From positions 2,666,001 to 2,730,000 of the forward strand of contig NZ_JAIEZP010000001.1 of assembly GCF_019679475.1 (NCBI RefSeq): DNA of 64,000 nucleotides, in the 5' to 3' direction. Below are positions 8,527 through 18,269 of the stretch, piece by piece. The position numbers were made by a program, and so were the translations under genes. Within the stretch, counting starts at the first letter, position 1; each line of letters begins with the position of its first letter. The stretch is from Hyphomonas sediminis (GTDB lineage Bacteria > Pseudomonadota > Alphaproteobacteria > Caulobacterales > Hyphomonadaceae). The notes under the pieces were generated by a model, which searched no databases, was not told the DNA's origin, and worked only from the letters and a program-made list of their open reading frames with translations.

Positions 8527-10103
8527 TACCATCTCCGCTCGTACCTGCGTCTCAGAAATACCACCAAACCATTCATCAGTAGAAGTACCGCCAGAAGCAC
8601 AACGATCATCGCCGAGGTCATCGGCTCCCAAGCGCGTTCGGCATTGTTCGACCAACTGTAGATGAGCACCGGCATGACGGTTGACTCGTCCGTCGGGCCT
8701 TTGGGCACATCGCCGACGAAAGCGACCATGCCGATGAGCAGCAGCGGCGCGGTTTCACCCAGCGCGCGGGCCATGCCGAGAATAGCGCCTGTAAAGATGC
8801 CCGGCGCAGCAAGCGGCAGAACGTGGTGGAACACCGTCTGCATCTGCGAAGCGCCGATGGCGAGCGCGCCCGACCGTACCGATGGCGGCACGGCTTTCAA
8901 CGCTGCGCGCGAGGCGATGATCACAACCGGGAACGTCATCAGCGCCAGAACAAGCCCGCCCACCAAGGGCGCGGATCGGGGCATGCCTAGGAAGTTCAGA
9001 TAAACCGCCGCACCAAGCAGGCCAAAGACAATCGACGGAACGGCGGCCAAGTTGTTGATGTTGACCTCGATGAAGTCCGTCAGCCGGTTCTTCGGCGCGA
9101 ACTCTTCAAGGTAGACCGCTGCCAGCACGCCAATCGGAATGGCGACAAGCGCTGTGACGACCATCGTGAGCAGAGAGCCGACAAGTGCGGCGAGACCACC
9201 GGCGAGTTCCGGATAGGTCGAGTCCGAATTCGTCAGCAGTGTCCAGCGCGGCACGCGGGAAATGCGGCCCATGTCTTTCAAGGCGAGCGTCCAGGCGATC
9301 TGCCGATCTGAAACAGTGCGCTGGGCTTCGGGCAGCGCGATGATGCGCGCGGTGGCCGAAGCGCCCGTGAAGGCGTCCAGCGAACCTGTGAGCAGCTCGA
9401 TGCGGGCGTTTCCGGCTTCAATGCCCGTGAGGCGTCCCGTCGCCCGGCCTGCTGTGAGCAGGACGGATCCCTGGCTGAGGTCAACGCCTTCGCTCTCCAG
9501 CGTCGCCATTGCTGTTTGCACCGGCTTGAAGGCGCCCTGCCCGGTCAGCGTGGCGAAGCCTGCTTCATCGGGCGTTACGGTAGATATTGCGCCTGCTTTC
9601 ACGCGGCGTTCGGGCACTGCCTGGCCTTTGAGGTAAAGGTCCAGGTCGTCATTAAGCGGAGCAGTCAGCTTAATGCTGTGCCCGATCAGCTGGGGATGGG
9701 CAGCAACATTCCGGGCGGTGGGCAGGACGGCCAGTCGCGTAATGAATTCCGAAAGTTCCGTCCGGCTTGCGCGGTCGGCGTCCTCCTCCGGGAATGTTGC
9801 CAGCAGGTTATCCCGCGCCAGTTCCCAGAAGCCATCGACGTTGCGCGCAATGTCTTCGGGCGTGTCTTCACCCGGCGGCGCCACGATGGCCGGATCTAAC
9901 GAGATTTCGTAGCGCACGACATTGTAGGTCGCCGCCGAGATTGCCTGAGAGCCAATCGACAGAGCAAGCAGCACCAGCGCGCTGAGCGCCAGCAGGATCG
10001 CGCCCATGCCGTAATAACGGAAGCGCACATCGGCCGCGCGCCGGCGCTTCAGGCGCTTGATGGCCGCTGGCGTGGAGAGAGGAGAGGCTGTCTGATCAGT
10101 CAT
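8526..10103 (-). CDS. pstA: Phosphate ABC transporter permease PstA, long alphaproteobacterial form
   Basis: At 525 residues this is much longer than the roughly 300 residues of E. coli PstA. A first membrane helix near residues 32-55 is followed by a soluble insert of about 250 residues before the transporter core. The core holds the remaining helices and the EAA-like ABC-contact loop in [24 protein letters not shown]. The extended form with a periplasmic insert is known in alphaproteobacterial PstA proteins. It overlaps pstC by 8 bases and pstB by one. Confidence 0.94.
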   Translation of the reverse strand: MTDQTASPLSTPAAIKRLKRRRAADVRFRYYGMGAILLALSALVLLALSIGSQAISAATYNVVRYEISLDPAIVAPPGEDTPEDIARNVDGFWELARDNLLATFPEEDADRASRTELSEFITRLAVLPTARNVAAHPQLIGHSIKLTAPLNDDLDLYLKGQAVPERRVKAGAISTVTPDEAGFATLTGQGAFKPVQTAMATLESEGVDLSQGSVLLTAGRATGRLTGIEAGNARIELLTGSLDAFTGASATARIIALPEAQRTVSDRQIAWTLALKDMGRISRVPRWTLLTNSDSTYPELAGGLAALVGSLLTMVVTALVAIPIGVLAAVYLEEFAPKNRLTDFIEVNINNLAAVPSIVFGLLGAAVYLNFLGMPRSAPLVGGLVLALMTFPVVIIASRAALKAVPPSVRSGALAIGASQMQTVFHHVLPLAAPGIFTGAILGMARALGETAPLLLIGMVAFVGDVPKGPTDESTVMPVLIYSWSNNAERAWEPMTSAMIVVLLAVLLLMNGLVVFLRRRYERRW

Positions 10104-11511
10104 ACTTTTCCCGGTATTTCTGAACGACGCGCAGGGCGATCACGTTGAAGAGAAGCGTGACGGCGAACAGCACCAGACCGAGCGCAAAGGCGGACAGGGT
10201 CTTGGGATCGTCAAAGCCGGTTTCGCCCGTCATCAGCGAAACGATCTGCACAGTGATCGTTGTAAGGTCGGAGGTCGGGTCCATCGAAATGCGGGCCGAC
10301 TTGCCGGCCGCCATGACGACGATCATGGTTTCGCCAATCGCGCGGGACACCGCCAGCAGGAGCGCCGCGATGATGCCCGGCAGCGCCGCCGGAACGACGA
10401 CCTGCCGCACCGTTTCCGATTTCGTGGCGCCGAGCGCGTAAGCCCCGTCGCGCAGGGTTTGCGGGACAGCGTTGATCACGTCATCCGATAGCGACGACAC
10501 GAATGGGATCACCATGATGCCCATGACAAGACCGGCGGCCAGCGCGCTGGTGGGCTGGGCCGCCAGCAACGGCTCGCTGGCGAGGCCCAGATTGATCAGG
10601 GTTTCGTTGACCCAGATTGCTGCCGAACGTACTGCCGGGGCGACCACAAGAAGCGCGAAGAAGCCGTACACAACGGTCGGGATACCGGCGAGGATCTCCA
10701 GCACCGGCTTGATCCAGGCGCGCGCCCTGGGGCCGGCATATTCGGAGAGGTAAATCGCTGAGAACAGGCCGATAGGCGCAGCCACAAACATTGCGATCAG
10801 CGCGATCATGAAGGTGCCAAAGAACAGCGGCAGCGCGCCGAACTCGGCTTCCGTCTGCGCGTTCCAGCGCGTGCCGAACAGGAAGTCCCAAAGCGGAATA
10901 GCGCGGAAGAACTGCAGGCTTTCATACAGCAGCGAGGTGATGATGCCGACTGTGGTGGCAATGGCGACGGCGGCGCAGAGGAAGAGGACGCCCTCCATGC
11001 CGCGCTCGACCAGCGTGCGTGCGCGGAAGGCAGCAGCCAAGCGACGGCGGGACAGCAGCAAGCCTAGCCCTGCCCCGAGGATCATCAGGGCAAGCGCGCC
11101 AATGTTCAGGCCGCCGCGAATTTCGAGGTATCGATTGGTAACGGCCGAAAAGACCCGGTCAGTGCCTGCATAATCCTTCGAGGCAGCCGCCTGGGAAACG
11201 GAGTCCAGATACACCGTGAGTTCGGCGGGCGAGAGCAGATCGAAAGCTGCAGGCAGCTCACTGGTAAGCTGGCTTCGCGAAATGCCTTCCGCGCCAATGC
11301 TGTAGGCGAGCGCCACGACCACCGCCGGAATGACGGCCCACATAGCGACAAAGTAGCCGTGATAGTTCGGGCGGGAGTGCAGCTCAACGGCGCCCGAAAG
11401 CAGGAAGTGTTCCGCACGCACCCGGCCAAGGAAGAATGCGCCGGACGCAAAGACCGCGATCAGCGCGATCAGGAGCCAGCCCATTGGCAGATGGCCAAGC
11501 TGCTGCAGCAT
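10096..11511 (-). CDS. pstC: Phosphate ABC transporter permease PstC, extended N-terminus
   Basis: First gene of the pst operon, 471 residues. Two N-terminal membrane helices (about 10-28 and 50-72) and a soluble linker precede the permease core. The core has the ABC-contact loop in ALGATKSETVRQVVVPAALPGI. It forms the phosphate channel with PstA. A Pho box ends about 45 bases before the ATG. No pstS (phosphate-binding protein) is adjacent; it must be encoded elsewhere. Confidence 0.95.
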   Translation of the reverse strand: MLQQLGHLPMGWLLIALIAVFASGAFFLGRVRAEHFLLSGAVELHSRPNYHGYFVAMWAVIPAVVVALAYSIGAEGISRSQLTSELPAAFDLLSPAELTVYLDSVSQAAASKDYAGTDRVFSAVTNRYLEIRGGLNIGALALMILGAGLGLLLSRRRLAAAFRARTLVERGMEGVLFLCAAVAIATTVGIITSLLYESLQFFRAIPLWDFLFGTRWNAQTEAEFGALPLFFGTFMIALIAMFVAAPIGLFSAIYLSEYAGPRARAWIKPVLEILAGIPTVVYGFFALLVVAPAVRSAAIWVNETLINLGLASEPLLAAQPTSALAAGLVMGIMVIPFVSSLSDDVINAVPQTLRDGAYALGATKSETVRQVVVPAALPGIIAALLLAVSRAIGETMIVVMAAGKSARISMDPTSDLTTITVQIVSLMTGETGFDDPKTLSAFALGLVLFAVTLLFNVIALRVVQKYREKYD

Positions 11512-11555
11512 GAACTTCCTTCCGGGGTGTATCGCGCCCCAAATAGTGGAAGCAG

Positions 11556-11573
11556 GCGACAGTTATGTGACAA
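11556..11573 (-). promoter_or_regulatory. Pho box upstream of pstCAB-phoUB
   Basis: Read on the minus strand the 18 bases are TTGTCACATAACTGTCGC: two 7-base direct repeats (TTGTCAC, CTGTCGC) separated by four A/T-rich bases. This is the PhoB box architecture (CTGTCAT-N4-CTGTCAT/C). It lies 44 bases before the pstC start, where a PhoB-activated promoter is expected. Confidence 0.85.
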
Positions 11574-11632
11574 TCTTCTGTATTTCCTGACGCAGGCCCC
11601 CGACTATTGCGCCGCCCCGTCAAAGGCGCCAT

Positions 11633-12199
11633 GTGTTCGGGATGACAAATCCAGCGGATTCAAAGGCTATCTGGCACGGAACGACCGTTCTGGCCGTGCG
11701 CAAGAATGGCAAACTCGTGATGCTCAGCGACGGGCAAGTGTCGATGGGCCAGACAATAATGAAGGGCAATGCCCGCAAGGTGCGCCGGATCGCCGGCGGG
11801 GCGATTCTCGCCGGCTTTGCCGGGGCAACGGCGGACGCCTTTACCCTGTTCGAGCGGCTGGAAGCCAAGCTGGAACGGTTTCCCCACCAGCTGCAGCGCG
11901 CCGCGGTGGAGCTGGCGAAGGACTGGCGAACGGAAAAATACCTCCAGAAGCTGGAAGCCCTGCTGATTGTAGCGGACAAGAACTCCACCCTCGTGATCAC
12001 CGGCGCGGGCGACGTTCTGGAGCCGGAATTCCCGGTCGTTTCCATCGGCTCCGGCGGCAACTACGCCCTGGCGGCGGCACGCGGCCTTTACGACTATGAG
12101 GACGACGCCGAGGTGATCGGCCGAAAGGCAATGCAGATCGCCGCCGATATCTGCGTCTACACCAACAGTCATTTCAGCGTAGAAACACTGGATGTTTGA
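11633..12199 (+). CDS. hslV: ATP-dependent protease proteolytic subunit HslV
   Basis: The threonine peptidase of the HslVU (ClpYQ) protease, 188 residues before maturation. Residues [10 protein letters not shown] give the N-terminal catalytic Thr17 after propeptide removal. [20 protein letters not shown] and [16 protein letters not shown] are family signatures. A GTG at 11633 is favoured because AAAGG lies 6 bases upstream; ATG at 11642 is an alternative. It is followed, with 8 bases overlap, by a membrane protein and then hslU, and lies divergent from pstC. Confidence 0.95.
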   Translation: MFGMTNPADSKAIWHGTTVLAVRKNGKLVMLSDGQVSMGQTIMKGNARKVRRIAGGAILAGFAGATADAFTLFERLEAKLERFPHQLQRAAVELAKDWRTEKYLQKLEALLIVADKNSTLVITGAGDVLEPEFPVVSIGSGGNYALAAARGLYDYEDDAEVIGRKAMQIAADICVYTNSHFSVETLDV

Positions 12200-13313
12200 C
12201 CGTTCTGACATCCGCGCGGCCGAAGAGGCCGGGATCCTTACCCGTGATCAGGCAAACAGGCTCGACGCCTTCCTGATGACGCGGGCGGACCCGGCTGTAA
12301 AAGCCGCCGCAAGTCAGCCGGAAAACCTGCGCTTCCTGAACAACTTCAACGACATCTTCATCACCATCGGGATCGTGATCCTGGCGATGGGCCTCACAGC
12401 GGTGACGGCGCTGTTCTTCGGGCCTCAGTTCTGGGGAATGGTGACCGGTGGCCGGGCGGGCGCGTTTGGCGCCATGATCCTGATGCCGGTGGCAATCATC
12501 ATGTGGCTGATCGGCGAATATTTTGGGCGCCGCCGCCGGATGCTGCTTCCGACCATGGCGGCGATCACGATCTTCACCGGCTATACCGGCCTCTCCATCG
12601 GCATGATCTCCAGCGGCATCACAGGCATGAATGCCGAAACAGTGACCAGCCTGACGGGCGCCTGGAAAACGCTGGGCCGGTCGGGACTCGGCACATTCTT
12701 TGGATGCGGCGCAGCTGCAGCGCTCGCCTGGCTGCGCTTCCGCCTGCCCTTCTGCATGTTCCTGATGGCAGTCTCGGCGGCAGCGGCGGCCTACACATTT
12801 GCCGGCTTCTTCGGGGATGCGGGGCTCGTGTTTGGTGGGCTTTTGTCCCTGCTTATCGGCCTGACGACGCTGACTGTGGCGATCTGGTTTGACGCACGGG
12901 ATCCGGGCCGCATCAGCCGGCTTTCCGACAATGCGTTCTGGCTGCATGTGGCGGCGGCGCCGCAGATCATACTGGGGCTTCGCGGCATGGTGATGGGCTC
13001 CCCTACCGCCAGCCCCGATACAGCGCAGGCAGTCGTACTCATGGCGGGCCTTGCCCTGCTGGGCCTGCTGTCGCTGGCGCTGAACCGGCGCGCACTGATC
13101 GTTTCCAGCCTGCTGAGCTTCTGGCTGGCGCTGGGCGAAGTTGTCAGCGCCATGGGCGGGGGTGTTTCGACCACCTTTATCGCCACCGCGCTGCTGCTGG
13201 GCACCGGCATCATTGCGCTGGGTGGCGGCTGGCACACGGCGCGCCGCGCGCTGCTGAAAGTGCTGCCCAGAGGTGGCATTGCCGCCCGGATGTTCCCACC
13301 TGAAGCGGTGTAA
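12192..13313 (+). CDS. Multi-pass membrane protein (DUF2157-like) between hslV and hslU
   Basis: This 373-residue protein has a soluble N-terminus of about 50 residues ([19 protein letters not shown], reminiscent of the DUF2157 N-terminal helix pair) followed by about ten hydrophobic helices to near the end. I see no catalytic motif. It overlaps hslV by 8 bases and ends 82 bases before hslU, so it is probably cotranscribed with the protease genes. No function can be assigned, and a link to HslVU is only by position. Confidence 0.75.
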   Translation: MFDRSDIRAAEEAGILTRDQANRLDAFLMTRADPAVKAAASQPENLRFLNNFNDIFITIGIVILAMGLTAVTALFFGPQFWGMVTGGRAGAFGAMILMPVAIIMWLIGEYFGRRRRMLLPTMAAITIFTGYTGLSIGMISSGITGMNAETVTSLTGAWKTLGRSGLGTFFGCGAAAALAWLRFRLPFCMFLMAVSAAAAAYTFAGFFGDAGLVFGGLLSLLIGLTTLTVAIWFDARDPGRISRLSDNAFWLHVAAAPQIILGLRGMVMGSPTASPDTAQAVVLMAGLALLGLLSLALNRRALIVSSLLSFWLALGEVVSAMGGGVSTTFIATALLLGTGIIALGGGWHTARRALLKVLPRGGIAARMFPPEAV

Positions 13314-13395
13314 AAAAACTCCAACGATTCCTCCAACGAGGCAGCCTTTTCCTCCAAGCGTTGCCCAGATTCCGACAGACAGATTCAGACACGCC

Positions 13396-14700
13396 ATGAA
13401 ACATCTCACGCCCCGCGAAATCGTCTCCGAGCTTGATCGCCACATCGTTGGCCAGGCCGCCGCCAAGCGCGCTGTTGCCATTGCCCTGCGCAATCGCTGG
13501 CGGCGCAAGCAAGCGCCCGAAGCGCTGCGCGGCGAGATCACCCCGAAAAACATCCTGATGATCGGGCCGACGGGCGTGGGCAAAACCGAAGTCTCCCGAC
13601 GCCTTGCGCGCCTTGCCAATGCGCCCTTCCTGAAGGTCGAGGCCACCAAGTTCACCGAAGTCGGCTATGTCGGCCGCGATGTGGAGCAGATCGTGCGCGA
13701 CCTTGTGGAAGCGGCTGTTTCCATGATCCGCGAACAGAAGCGCGCCGGCGTTGAACAGGCCGCACGCGACAAGGCCGAGGAACGCCTGCTGGACGCGCTT
13801 GTCGGCGCTGAAGCACAAAGCTCGACCCGCGAAGTGTTCCGCCGGAAACTGCGCAGCGGCGAACTCGACGACAAGGAAGTCGACATCGACTTTGCCGAGA
13901 CGGGCAACCCCATGCAGATGCTGGACCTGCCCGGCCAGGGCGGCTCGATGAGCATGATCAACCTGAGCGACATGCTGGGCAAGGCCATGGGCGGGCGTAC
14001 CCGCCGTGTGCGGACGACTGTAAAGGAAGCGGCGCGGCCGCTAATCAATGAGGAAGCCGACAAGCTGGTGGACGAGGAGCAGATCGTCCGCGAGGCAGTC
14101 GCCGCGGTTGAGGAAGACGGCATCGTCTTCCTGGACGAGATCGACAAGATCGCCGCGCGCAAGGATCGTGGCGGCGCCGATGTGAGCCGCGAAGGCGTAC
14201 AGCGCGACCTGCTGCCGCTGATCGAAGGCACAACGGTTTCGACCAAGCGGGGATCGGTGAAGACCGACCATATCCTGTTTATCGCCTCTGGCGCGTTCCA
14301 CGTTTCCAAGCCGTCCGACCTGCTGCCCGAACTTCAGGGCCGCCTGCCGATCCGCGTGGAGTTGGAGCCCCTCACCCGCGACGACTTGCGCCGCATTCTG
14401 GTGGAGCCGCAGGCGAGCCTCATCCGCCAGTATGAAGCGTTGATGGCGGCGGAGAATGTGACGCTGGTCTTTGAGGACGCGGCCATCGACCGGATCGCAG
14501 ACCTTGCCGAAGCGGTGAATAAAAGCGTCGAGAATATCGGCGCCCGCCGCCTGCAGACGATCCTTGAGCGCCTGCTGGACGAGATCAGCTTTGATGCACC
14601 CGACAAGTCTGGAGAAACATTTACGGTGACGGCGGCTTATGTTGACGACAAGGTCGGCACGCTGGCAGGCAATGCGGACCTTTCGAAGTTTATTCTTTAG
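13396..14700 (+). CDS. hslU: HslU unfoldase ATPase
   Basis: AAA+ unfoldase partner of HslV, 434 residues. It shows Walker [10 protein letters not shown], Walker [13 protein letters not shown], the inserted I-domain (about residues 105-235) and the C-terminal tail DLSKFIL, which docks into HslV to activate it. The start [14 protein letters not shown] at 13396 is the family start; a longer open frame upstream is not used. Confidence 0.97.
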   Translation: MKHLTPREIVSELDRHIVGQAAAKRAVAIALRNRWRRKQAPEALRGEITPKNILMIGPTGVGKTEVSRRLARLANAPFLKVEATKFTEVGYVGRDVEQIVRDLVEAAVSMIREQKRAGVEQAARDKAEERLLDALVGAEAQSSTREVFRRKLRSGELDDKEVDIDFAETGNPMQMLDLPGQGGSMSMINLSDMLGKAMGGRTRRVRTTVKEAARPLINEEADKLVDEEQIVREAVAAVEEDGIVFLDEIDKIAARKDRGGADVSREGVQRDLLPLIEGTTVSTKRGSVKTDHILFIASGAFHVSKPSDLLPELQGRLPIRVELEPLTRDDLRRILVEPQASLIRQYEALMAAENVTLVFEDAAIDRIADLAEAVNKSVENIGARRLQTILERLLDEISFDAPDKSGETFTVTAAYVDDKVGTLAGNADLSKFIL

Positions 14701-14709
14701 AGGCACACA

Positions 14710-15450
14710 ATGATTGACGAACGCACCGGGACTGACATTTACGATCCGGTTTTCGTCAAAGACCTGTTCGATCGTTGCTCTGGAAAATACATCGCGTTCA
14801 GCTATGCATGCTCGCTAGGCTTCACCGAGCGGTGGCGCCGACAATGTGTTGAGCTTCTCGACCTGTCGGACTGCCCCGATCCGACTGGCTACGATTTGAT
14901 GGCGGGAACCGGCGAAGTCTGGCCACATCTGTTCAAGGCCGCACCAACACTTTCGAAGATCACAGCGATTGATATTTCGTCGGGGATGCATGTTCGCGCG
15001 CTCGATCGCCTGCATCGACATCGGGCACATAAGATCGAGTTCATTGAGGACAACGTACTCGATAGCAAACTAGAGACTGCCAGCGCAGATTTCGTTGTCT
15101 CGACTTTCGGCCTCAAGACATTCAACCCAGACCAACATCAGGCGCTAGCTGCTCTTGTTGCGCGTGTTCTGAAACCGGGCGGGCGATTTGCTTTGATAGA
15201 AGCGTCTGACCCGAAAGGGTGGTTTCTGCGTCCGCTCTATATGTTCCACCTGAAACAGGTTTTGCCGACGGTGGAGCGGCTATTTCTGAACGGCGCTCAG
15301 GACTTTTCCATGATTGGTCAGTACAGCACCAGTTTTGGCAATGCTGCTGCTTTCACTGAATTTCTTCGAGCGGAGGGTCTCGAAGCCAATTGCAGGAAAT
15401 TCTTCTTTGGGTGCGCGACCGCAGCCTTCGGTCACAAGCCTTTCACTTGA
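14710..15450 (+). CDS. Class I SAM-dependent methyltransferase
   Basis: This 246-residue protein has SAM-binding motif I as DLMAGTGEVW (about residue 60) and an acidic residue ending the second strand in TAIDIS. The middle and C-terminus resemble the UbiE/Coq5 group (VARVLKPGGRFALIEAS). Substrate unknown. It begins 9 bases after hslU, yet its base use differs: 31 of 60 bases in 14761-14820 are G/C, clearly below neighbouring genes. Together with the HxlR gene that follows, this suggests acquired DNA. Confidence 0.83.
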   Translation: MIDERTGTDIYDPVFVKDLFDRCSGKYIAFSYACSLGFTERWRRQCVELLDLSDCPDPTGYDLMAGTGEVWPHLFKAAPTLSKITAIDISSGMHVRALDRLHRHRAHKIEFIEDNVLDSKLETASADFVVSTFGLKTFNPDQHQALAALVARVLKPGGRFALIEASDPKGWFLRPLYMFHLKQVLPTVERLFLNGAQDFSMIGQYSTSFGNAAAFTEFLRAEGLEANCRKFFFGCATAAFGHKPFT

Positions 15451-15455
15451 TTGTC

Positions 15456-15803
15456 CTAACCCTGCCCCTCAATGGCTGCGCGGCGGATGGGCAGGTGTTT
15501 CTTGCCCCATTCCTTCATTATGCTGAGGGCCGGGCGCAGTTCCTCGCCCCTATCCGTCAGCACATAGTCATACCTTTTGGGCGTTGTTGAATAGGCGCGG
15601 CGCTCGAGAAGACCAAACTCGACCAACCGCTTCAGGCGGTCCGCCAGGATATGGCGGGTCATACCGCCGGACTCTGCGAACTCCTCAAACTTCGACTTGC
15701 CGAGGAAGCAGTCGCGCAAGATGAGCAGCGTCCAACGGTCTCCGACGACGGACAGGGTCCGCGCGACCGGGCACCAGTTATCGTTCAGTTCCGACCATTT
15801 CAT
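15456..15803 (-). CDS. HxlR-family transcriptional regulator
   Basis: This 115-residue winged-helix protein has the HxlR hallmarks: an N-terminal Cys in NWCPVARTL, VGDRWTLLILRDCF, TRHILADRLKRLVEFGLLERR, and YVLTDRGEEL for the wing. Such regulators respond to redox or electrophile stress and usually control a neighbouring gene. It converges on the methyltransferase with a 5-base gap. Its target is not evident. Confidence 0.9.
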   Translation of the reverse strand: MKWSELNDNWCPVARTLSVVGDRWTLLILRDCFLGKSKFEEFAESGGMTRHILADRLKRLVEFGLLERRAYSTTPKRYDYVLTDRGEELRPALSIMKEWGKKHLPIRRAAIEGQG

Positions 15804-15873
15804 GTGGAAAGCTTACCGCACCTTACGGAAAGTTCCAGAAAGAAACGCTCGGGAATTACGAATTCCGGGGTCT

Positions 15874-16872
15874 TTAAGCGAAAATTCCGGCGTCTTCTGC
15901 CAGTTGCTTGTAAGAAACCACGGGGCGCGGACCGATATGGGAGATGACTTCAGCGGCCGCGATATGGCCCAGGCGGGCACAGGTGGCCAGCGGCAAGCCG
16001 CGCGCGATACCGAACAGGAAGCCGGCGGCATACTGATCGCCCGCACCAGTCGTATCAACCACGGAGGTTACCGGCTCGGCTGCCACGATGATCGGTTCGC
16101 CCTCACCGAACACGACGGAACCCTTCTCGCTGCGCGTGACAGCCGCCACGGCGCAATCGGCATGTAGCGCCTTGAGGGCGGCGTCAAAGTCTTCCGTCTC
16201 ATAAAGTGAGAGAAGCTCAGCTTCATTTGCAAAGACGATATCGACATAGCCTTTGACGAGCTGGCGGAAGCTCGCGCGGTGGCGGTCCACGCAGAACTTG
16301 TCCGACATGGTGATCGCAACCTTGCGCCCGGCCGCCTTGGCGATCTCGGCGGCGTGGATAAACGCTTCCTTCGCTTCGTCCCGATCGAACAGGTAGCCTT
16401 CGAGGTAGAGGATCTGGCCGCTGCGCACGAGGTCTGCATCGACATCCTCTTTCGAGAACAGGACCGAAGCGCCCAGGAACGTGTTCATCGAGCGGTGACC
16501 GTCGTCGGTAACGAAGATGATGGAGCGGGCCGTTGCCGGGCCTTCTTCCAGCGGGCGCGTGTGGAAGGGCACGCCGGCCTTCATCATCTCGCGCATGAAC
16601 TGGTGGCCAAGATCATCATTGGCGATTTTGCCGATATAGGCCGACTTGCCGCCAAAGCTGGACAGGCCGGCAATCGTGTTCGCACCGGAGCCGCCAGAGG
16701 TGATGACTGCATCTTTCGCCAGCGCGGTCAGTTCTTCTGCGCGCGGCTCCTCGATCAGCTGCATAGCATCCTTATGGATGCCGAGGCGGGCGAGGAAATC
16801 ATCATCGGCGCGGGCAAGGACATCAACGATGGCATTGCCGAGGCCGACGACGTCGAATTTTGCTTCAGTCAC
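15874..16872 (-). CDS. PfkB-family carbohydrate kinase, probable adenosine kinase
   Basis: This 332-residue ribokinase-fold protein has the N-terminal GxGNAIVD signature and the C-terminal PfkB signature DTTGAGDQYAAGFLFG with the catalytic Asp. ITSGGSGANTIAGLSSFGG is the substrate-lid region. The pattern matches alphaproteobacterial enzymes annotated as adenosine kinase (adenosine to AMP). Another nucleoside or sugar cannot be excluded. It stands alone between the HxlR gene and a divergent ATP-grasp gene. Confidence 0.85.
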   Translation of the reverse strand: MTEAKFDVVGLGNAIVDVLARADDDFLARLGIHKDAMQLIEEPRAEELTALAKDAVITSGGSGANTIAGLSSFGGKSAYIGKIANDDLGHQFMREMMKAGVPFHTRPLEEGPATARSIIFVTDDGHRSMNTFLGASVLFSKEDVDADLVRSGQILYLEGYLFDRDEAKEAFIHAAEIAKAAGRKVAITMSDKFCVDRHRASFRQLVKGYVDIVFANEAELLSLYETEDFDAALKALHADCAVAAVTRSEKGSVVFGEGEPIIVAAEPVTSVVDTTGAGDQYAAGFLFGIARGLPLATCARLGHIAAAEVISHIGPRPVVSYKQLAEDAGIFA

Positions 16873-17018
16873 TGGGGGCTGCTCCTGGAAAATCGTGAAA
16901 ACTCAGGTGCCCCGCGCCTTGCCAGACGCAGCGCGTGGACACAAGACCCGGACACCGCTAGAGCGCAGATCAAGCTGGATTACGCCTATTCCACCACCAT
17001 AAAGACGGGCCCAACCAC

Positions 17019-17897
17019 ATGAAAAAAGTCGCCTACCTCGCCAGCCGTGTCACCATTCCCGGCTCAATGATCCGGCGTACGGATGCCTTTGAGCATGACT
17101 ACATGATGGACGCGCTGCGCCCCGCTTTTGCGGCGCGCGGAATGGAGATTGTGGATGTGTGCTGGGACGATCCCAAGGCGGACTGGTCTTCCTTCGACGC
17201 GGCCCTGATCGGCACGACCTGGGATTATTGGGACCGGCTGGAAGAGTTTGTGGCAACTCTGGAACGCATCGGCAAACTGACGCAGCTGCACAATCCGGCA
17301 CGCCTCGTTCGCTGGAACAGCCGGAAGACATACCTGCGCGAACTGGAAACCAAAGGGGCGCGCCTGATCCCCACGCTGTGGCTCGATCACTGCGGCGAAG
17401 CAGAAGCCAAAGCGGCATTCGACCAGCTGGGCGCAGACACACTTGTCTTCAAGCGCCAGGTGGGGGCGGGCGCGAAAGACCAGCACAAGCTGAGCCGCGG
17501 CGAGCCCGTGCCAGAGATGCCCCACGCGATGATGGCGCAACCCTTCCTGCCGATGATCCAGAAGGAAGGCGAACTCTCCTTCATCTTCATCGATGGAAAC
17601 CTCAGCCATGCGCTGGTGAAGCGCGCCCAACCGGGCGACTATCGCATCCAGTCGAGCTATGGCGGGCGCGAAGAGGTCATTCATCCGACACCGGAAGACC
17701 TTGCGGCGGCGCATGCGATCCTGGGTGCGCTGGACGAGATACCGCTCTACGGCCGGGTGGACATGCTGCGCGGAGACGATGGCGGGCTTCTGCTGATGGA
17801 ACTCGAAGTTATCGAGCCTTACCTCTACCCCAAAGAGGGACCGGAACTTGGAGCGCGCTTGGCCGCCGGTGTGGCCCGGCGGCTCGGCACCAGCTAG
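17019..17897 (+). CDS. ATP-grasp protein (glutathione synthase/RimK-like)
   Basis: This 292-residue protein has an N-terminal Rossmann-like half (VCWDDPKADWSSFDAALIGTTWDYW) and a C-terminal ATP-grasp half with VFKRQVGAGA, MAQPFLP, GELSFIFIDG and a metal-binding end LLLMELEVIEPYLY. It resembles uncharacterised RimK-like ligases, including those called DcsG-like. The family forms amide bonds through acyl phosphates. The acceptor here is unknown and no biosynthetic partner genes are adjacent. Confidence 0.78.
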   Translation: MKKVAYLASRVTIPGSMIRRTDAFEHDYMMDALRPAFAARGMEIVDVCWDDPKADWSSFDAALIGTTWDYWDRLEEFVATLERIGKLTQLHNPARLVRWNSRKTYLRELETKGARLIPTLWLDHCGEAEAKAAFDQLGADTLVFKRQVGAGAKDQHKLSRGEPVPEMPHAMMAQPFLPMIQKEGELSFIFIDGNLSHALVKRAQPGDYRIQSSYGGREEVIHPTPEDLAAAHAILGALDEIPLYGRVDMLRGDDGGLLLMELEVIEPYLYPKEGPELGARLAAGVARRLGTS

Positions 17898-18269
17898 TCA
17901 GTTGCCCGCTTCGGCAGGCGCGCAGGCAATGCCGCTCAGCGCATACATCTCCCCGCCTTCGCGCGAGCGGACATAGCAATCTTCTCCCATCAGCACGATG
18001 TCGAAGACGATCGGCATTGCCGGACTATTGCTCTCATGCGGACCAGGCGGCGGGGGCAGAACGGAGATCATCGACTGGACGGTCGGATCGCTCGCCCCAA
18101 GCTGGATCTGAGCGCGATTGACAGCCTTGGCCAGGACGCCCGTGACTTCCGCCATCGTTTCAGGCGATTTGTCCGCAAGAACTGCGGGGCGGAGCGTTCC
18201 CTGACAAGCCCCCAGAACGGACATGGCAGACATCATCATGATACGGATCGGCGTTTTCATGGCACTCAC
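17898..18269 (-). CDS. Small lipoprotein of unknown function
   Basis: This 123-residue protein has a short signal sequence with a lipobox MSVLGAC (Cys about residue 22) and then a soluble domain with a Cys pair (CYVRS and IACAP). The GTG start overlaps the upstream S41-peptidase stop (GTGA) and has AGGGG ahead of it, so the two are translationally coupled; an ATG at 18260 is the alternative. Cotranscription suggests a role with that peptidase. I recognise no family. Confidence 0.65.
   Translation of the reverse strand: MSAMKTPIRIMMMSAMSVLGACQGTLRPAVLADKSPETMAEVTGVLAKAVNRAQIQLGASDPTVQSMISVLPPPPGPHESNSPAMPIVFDIVLMGEDCYVRSREGGEMYALSGIACAPAEAGN

Noticed and set aside
12174-13655. A 493-codon frame antisense to the hslV-hslU spacer gene
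   Set aside because: Composition is an Arg/Gln/His-rich shadow; the plus-strand frame has ten hydrophobic helices and overlaps its neighbours as a real gene would.
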